From: Candidatus Iainarchaeum sp.
GTDB lineage: Archaea > Iainarchaeota > Iainarchaeia > Iainarchaeales > JAAZKV01
Length of the DNA stretch: 6,100 nucleotides
Reading direction: 5' to 3'
Assembly: GCA_028691435.1 (NCBI GenBank)
Contig: JAQUZG010000007.1
Coordinates: 19,224-25,323, forward strand
The notes below the pieces were generated by a model. That model worked only from the letters and a program-made list of their open reading frames with translations, had not been told where the DNA came from and did not search any database. A program made the position numbers and the translations under genes. Below are positions 5,083-6,100 of the stretch, in pieces (position 1 is the stretch's first letter; each line of letters begins with the position of its first letter).

Positions 5083-5976
5083 ATGGAAACAGATGTTATT
5101 AATGATTACAAAGAAGCTGGGCGAGTTTGGAAAGAATGTATTAAACTTGCTAAAAAAGAAACAAAAGTTGGAATTAAACTAATTGATTTAGCAAGAAAAG
5201 TTGAAGACAAAATAAAAGAAGAAAATTGTGGAAATGCTTTCCCAATTAATTTAAGTTTAAATAATGACACAGCACATTTTACTCCAGCTTATAATGATAC
5301 TTATGAATTAGTAGAAAGTGATGTATTAAAGGTTGATATTGGAGTGCATAAAAATGGATATATTTGTGACGGAGCAATTACAATTAATTTAGATAATAAG
5401 TATGCTAAAATGATTGAAGCTAATGAACTAGCACTTGAAAATGCTATTAGTAAAGCAGAGTTTGGTAAACCAATTGACAATTCATGTAGTGAAATTGAAA
5501 ATACGTTAAAAGAAAAAGGTTTTAATCCAATTTATAATCTTGGTGGACATGGACTTGCAAAATTTAATATTCATGCGCCCCCATCAATTTCAAATCATAA
5601 AACAAATAGCAGTGAACTTTTTGAAGAGAGTGCAGTCGCTATTGAACCTTTTGCTTCTACGGGAAAAGGTTTTGTTAGTGAAGCTCAAAATGTAGAAATT
5701 TTTTCACTTAATGAAGGAAAGAATGTTAGAAACTTAATTGGACGAAAAATAATGCAATTAGCTAAAGAATATCAAGGACTTCCATTTGCAGAAAGATGGT
5801 TAAGAGAAAAATTACAGGTTGATGAATTTTCATTTACTATTGGATTAAGAGAATTAATGAAAGCAGAAGTATTTCATTGTCACCATGGATTAAAAGAAAC
5901 AAAAGGAATTTTTACTACACAAGCTGAAAAATCTTTACTCATTCTTGAAGATAAAACTATTGTACTTGGTGAATAA
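5083..5976 (+). CDS. map: Methionine aminopeptidase, type II (archaeal)
   Basis: A 297-aa metalloenzyme that removes the initiator methionine from new proteins in the cytoplasm. All expected two-metal ligands of the pita-bread fold are present: D85 (in KVDIGV), D96 (in ICDGA), H156 (in GGHGL), E188 (in AIEPF) and E282 (in TQAEKS). The substrate-pocket histidines H65 (TAHFTP) and H164 (NIHAPP) are also present. The insertion of about 60 residues between the last two ligands (about 205-265, including LPFAERWL) marks type II, as in archaeal and eukaryotic MetAP2. The absence of a basic N-terminal extension and the near-300-aa length match archaeal members. The ATG at 5083 starts the family fold at the right place (DVINDYKEAGRVW). 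A pilin-like gene begins 39 nt downstream on the same strand, apparently with its own TATA box. Complete and, as far as I can see, normal. Confidence 0.95.
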   Translation: METDVINDYKEAGRVWKECIKLAKKETKVGIKLIDLARKVEDKIKEENCGNAFPINLSLNNDTAHFTPAYNDTYELVESDVLKVDIGVHKNGYICDGAITINLDNKYAKMIEANELALENAISKAEFGKPIDNSCSEIENTLKEKGFNPIYNLGGHGLAKFNIHAPPSISNHKTNSSELFEESAVAIEPFASTGKGFVSEAQNVEIFSLNEGKNVRNLIGRKIMQLAKEYQGLPFAERWLREKLQVDEFSFTIGLRELMKAEVFHCHHGLKETKGIFTTQAEKSLLILEDKTIVLGE

Positions 5977-5985
5977 AAGAAAAGA

Positions 5986-5993
5986 TTTATTAA
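5986..5993 (+). promoter_or_regulatory. BRE/TATA for terminal pilin-like gene
   Basis: TTTATTAA preceded by the purine-rich GAAAAGA, a fair BRE plus TATA arrangement. It ends 22 nt before the ATG at 6016, predicting transcription from at or beside the start codon (leaderless). No Shine-Dalgarno sequence is present. Confidence 0.45.
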
Positions 5994-6015
5994 TTAAAAA
6001 AATATTAACTAATTA

Positions 6016-6100
6016 ATGAATAATAAAAATAAATTTGATTTACATGCACAAGGAACTATAGAATACCTTGTTATTTTAGCAGTAGTTGTAATTATTGCTT
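6016..6100 (+). CDS. Class III signal peptide (pilin-like) protein, N-terminal part
   Basis: The first 28 codons of a gene cut by the window end. A short leader (MNNKNKFDLHA) runs into QGTIEYLVILAVVVII, a textbook archaeal class III signal: probable cleavage between A11 and Q12, Glu at position +5 (E16), and then a hydrophobic filament-core helix. Ala instead of Gly before the cleavage site is tolerated in archaeal type IV pilin signals. It differs from the two pilin-like proteins at 136-1238, whose signals read GQA..VF.LM, so it belongs to a different subfamily. The rest of the protein and its function are not visible; a pilin, a pseudopilin, or a larger surface protein anchored by the same signal are all possible. 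Confidence 0.8.
   Translation, partial: MNNKNKFDLHAQGTIEYLVILAVVVIIA

Overview
The window is very A+T-rich with tightly packed short genes. It carries archaeal hallmarks: class III (type IV pilin-like) signal peptides, a duplicated ArlJ/TadC-type membrane platform protein, a type II methionine aminopeptidase, TATA-box promoters, and a mix of Shine-Dalgarno-led and apparently leaderless starts. The style of the pilin-like N termini (KGQA..VF.LM and AQGTIEYLVILAVVVIIA) suggests a small-genome DPANN archaeon of the Woesearchaeota/Pacearchaeota/Nanoarchaeota kind. That placement is an inference from style, not a proof.

Layout. Positions 1-3785 are all minus-strand and look like a pilus or secretion cluster. 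Read in the direction of transcription, it holds an 816-aa ArlJ/TadC-like platform protein (3785-1335), two related class III signal peptide proteins (1238-732 and 672-136), and the first 21 codons of an unrecognised gene (64-1). Positions 3786-4098 are a divergent intergenic region built from repeated modules: two perfect 37-bp copies that contain TATA-like sequence, and three copies of a TTTTCGCTAGCC element, each running into a hairpin. The plus strand then carries a TrkA-type RCK protein (4099-4749). A short basic 54-aa reading frame lies on the minus strand (4972-4808). The plus strand continues with methionine aminopeptidase (5083-5976) and the start of a third, canonical class III signal peptide protein (from 6016), cut by the window end.

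How the genes fit together. The platform protein and the two Cys-rich pilin-like proteins are plausibly parts of one surface filament or pseudopilus system. The prepilin peptidase and assembly ATPase that would be needed are not in the window. TrkA and methionine aminopeptidase are housekeeping neighbours (K+ transport control and N-terminal Met removal). The parts most worth a second look are the 3786-4098 repeat/hairpin region and the paired six-cysteine pilin-like proteins.
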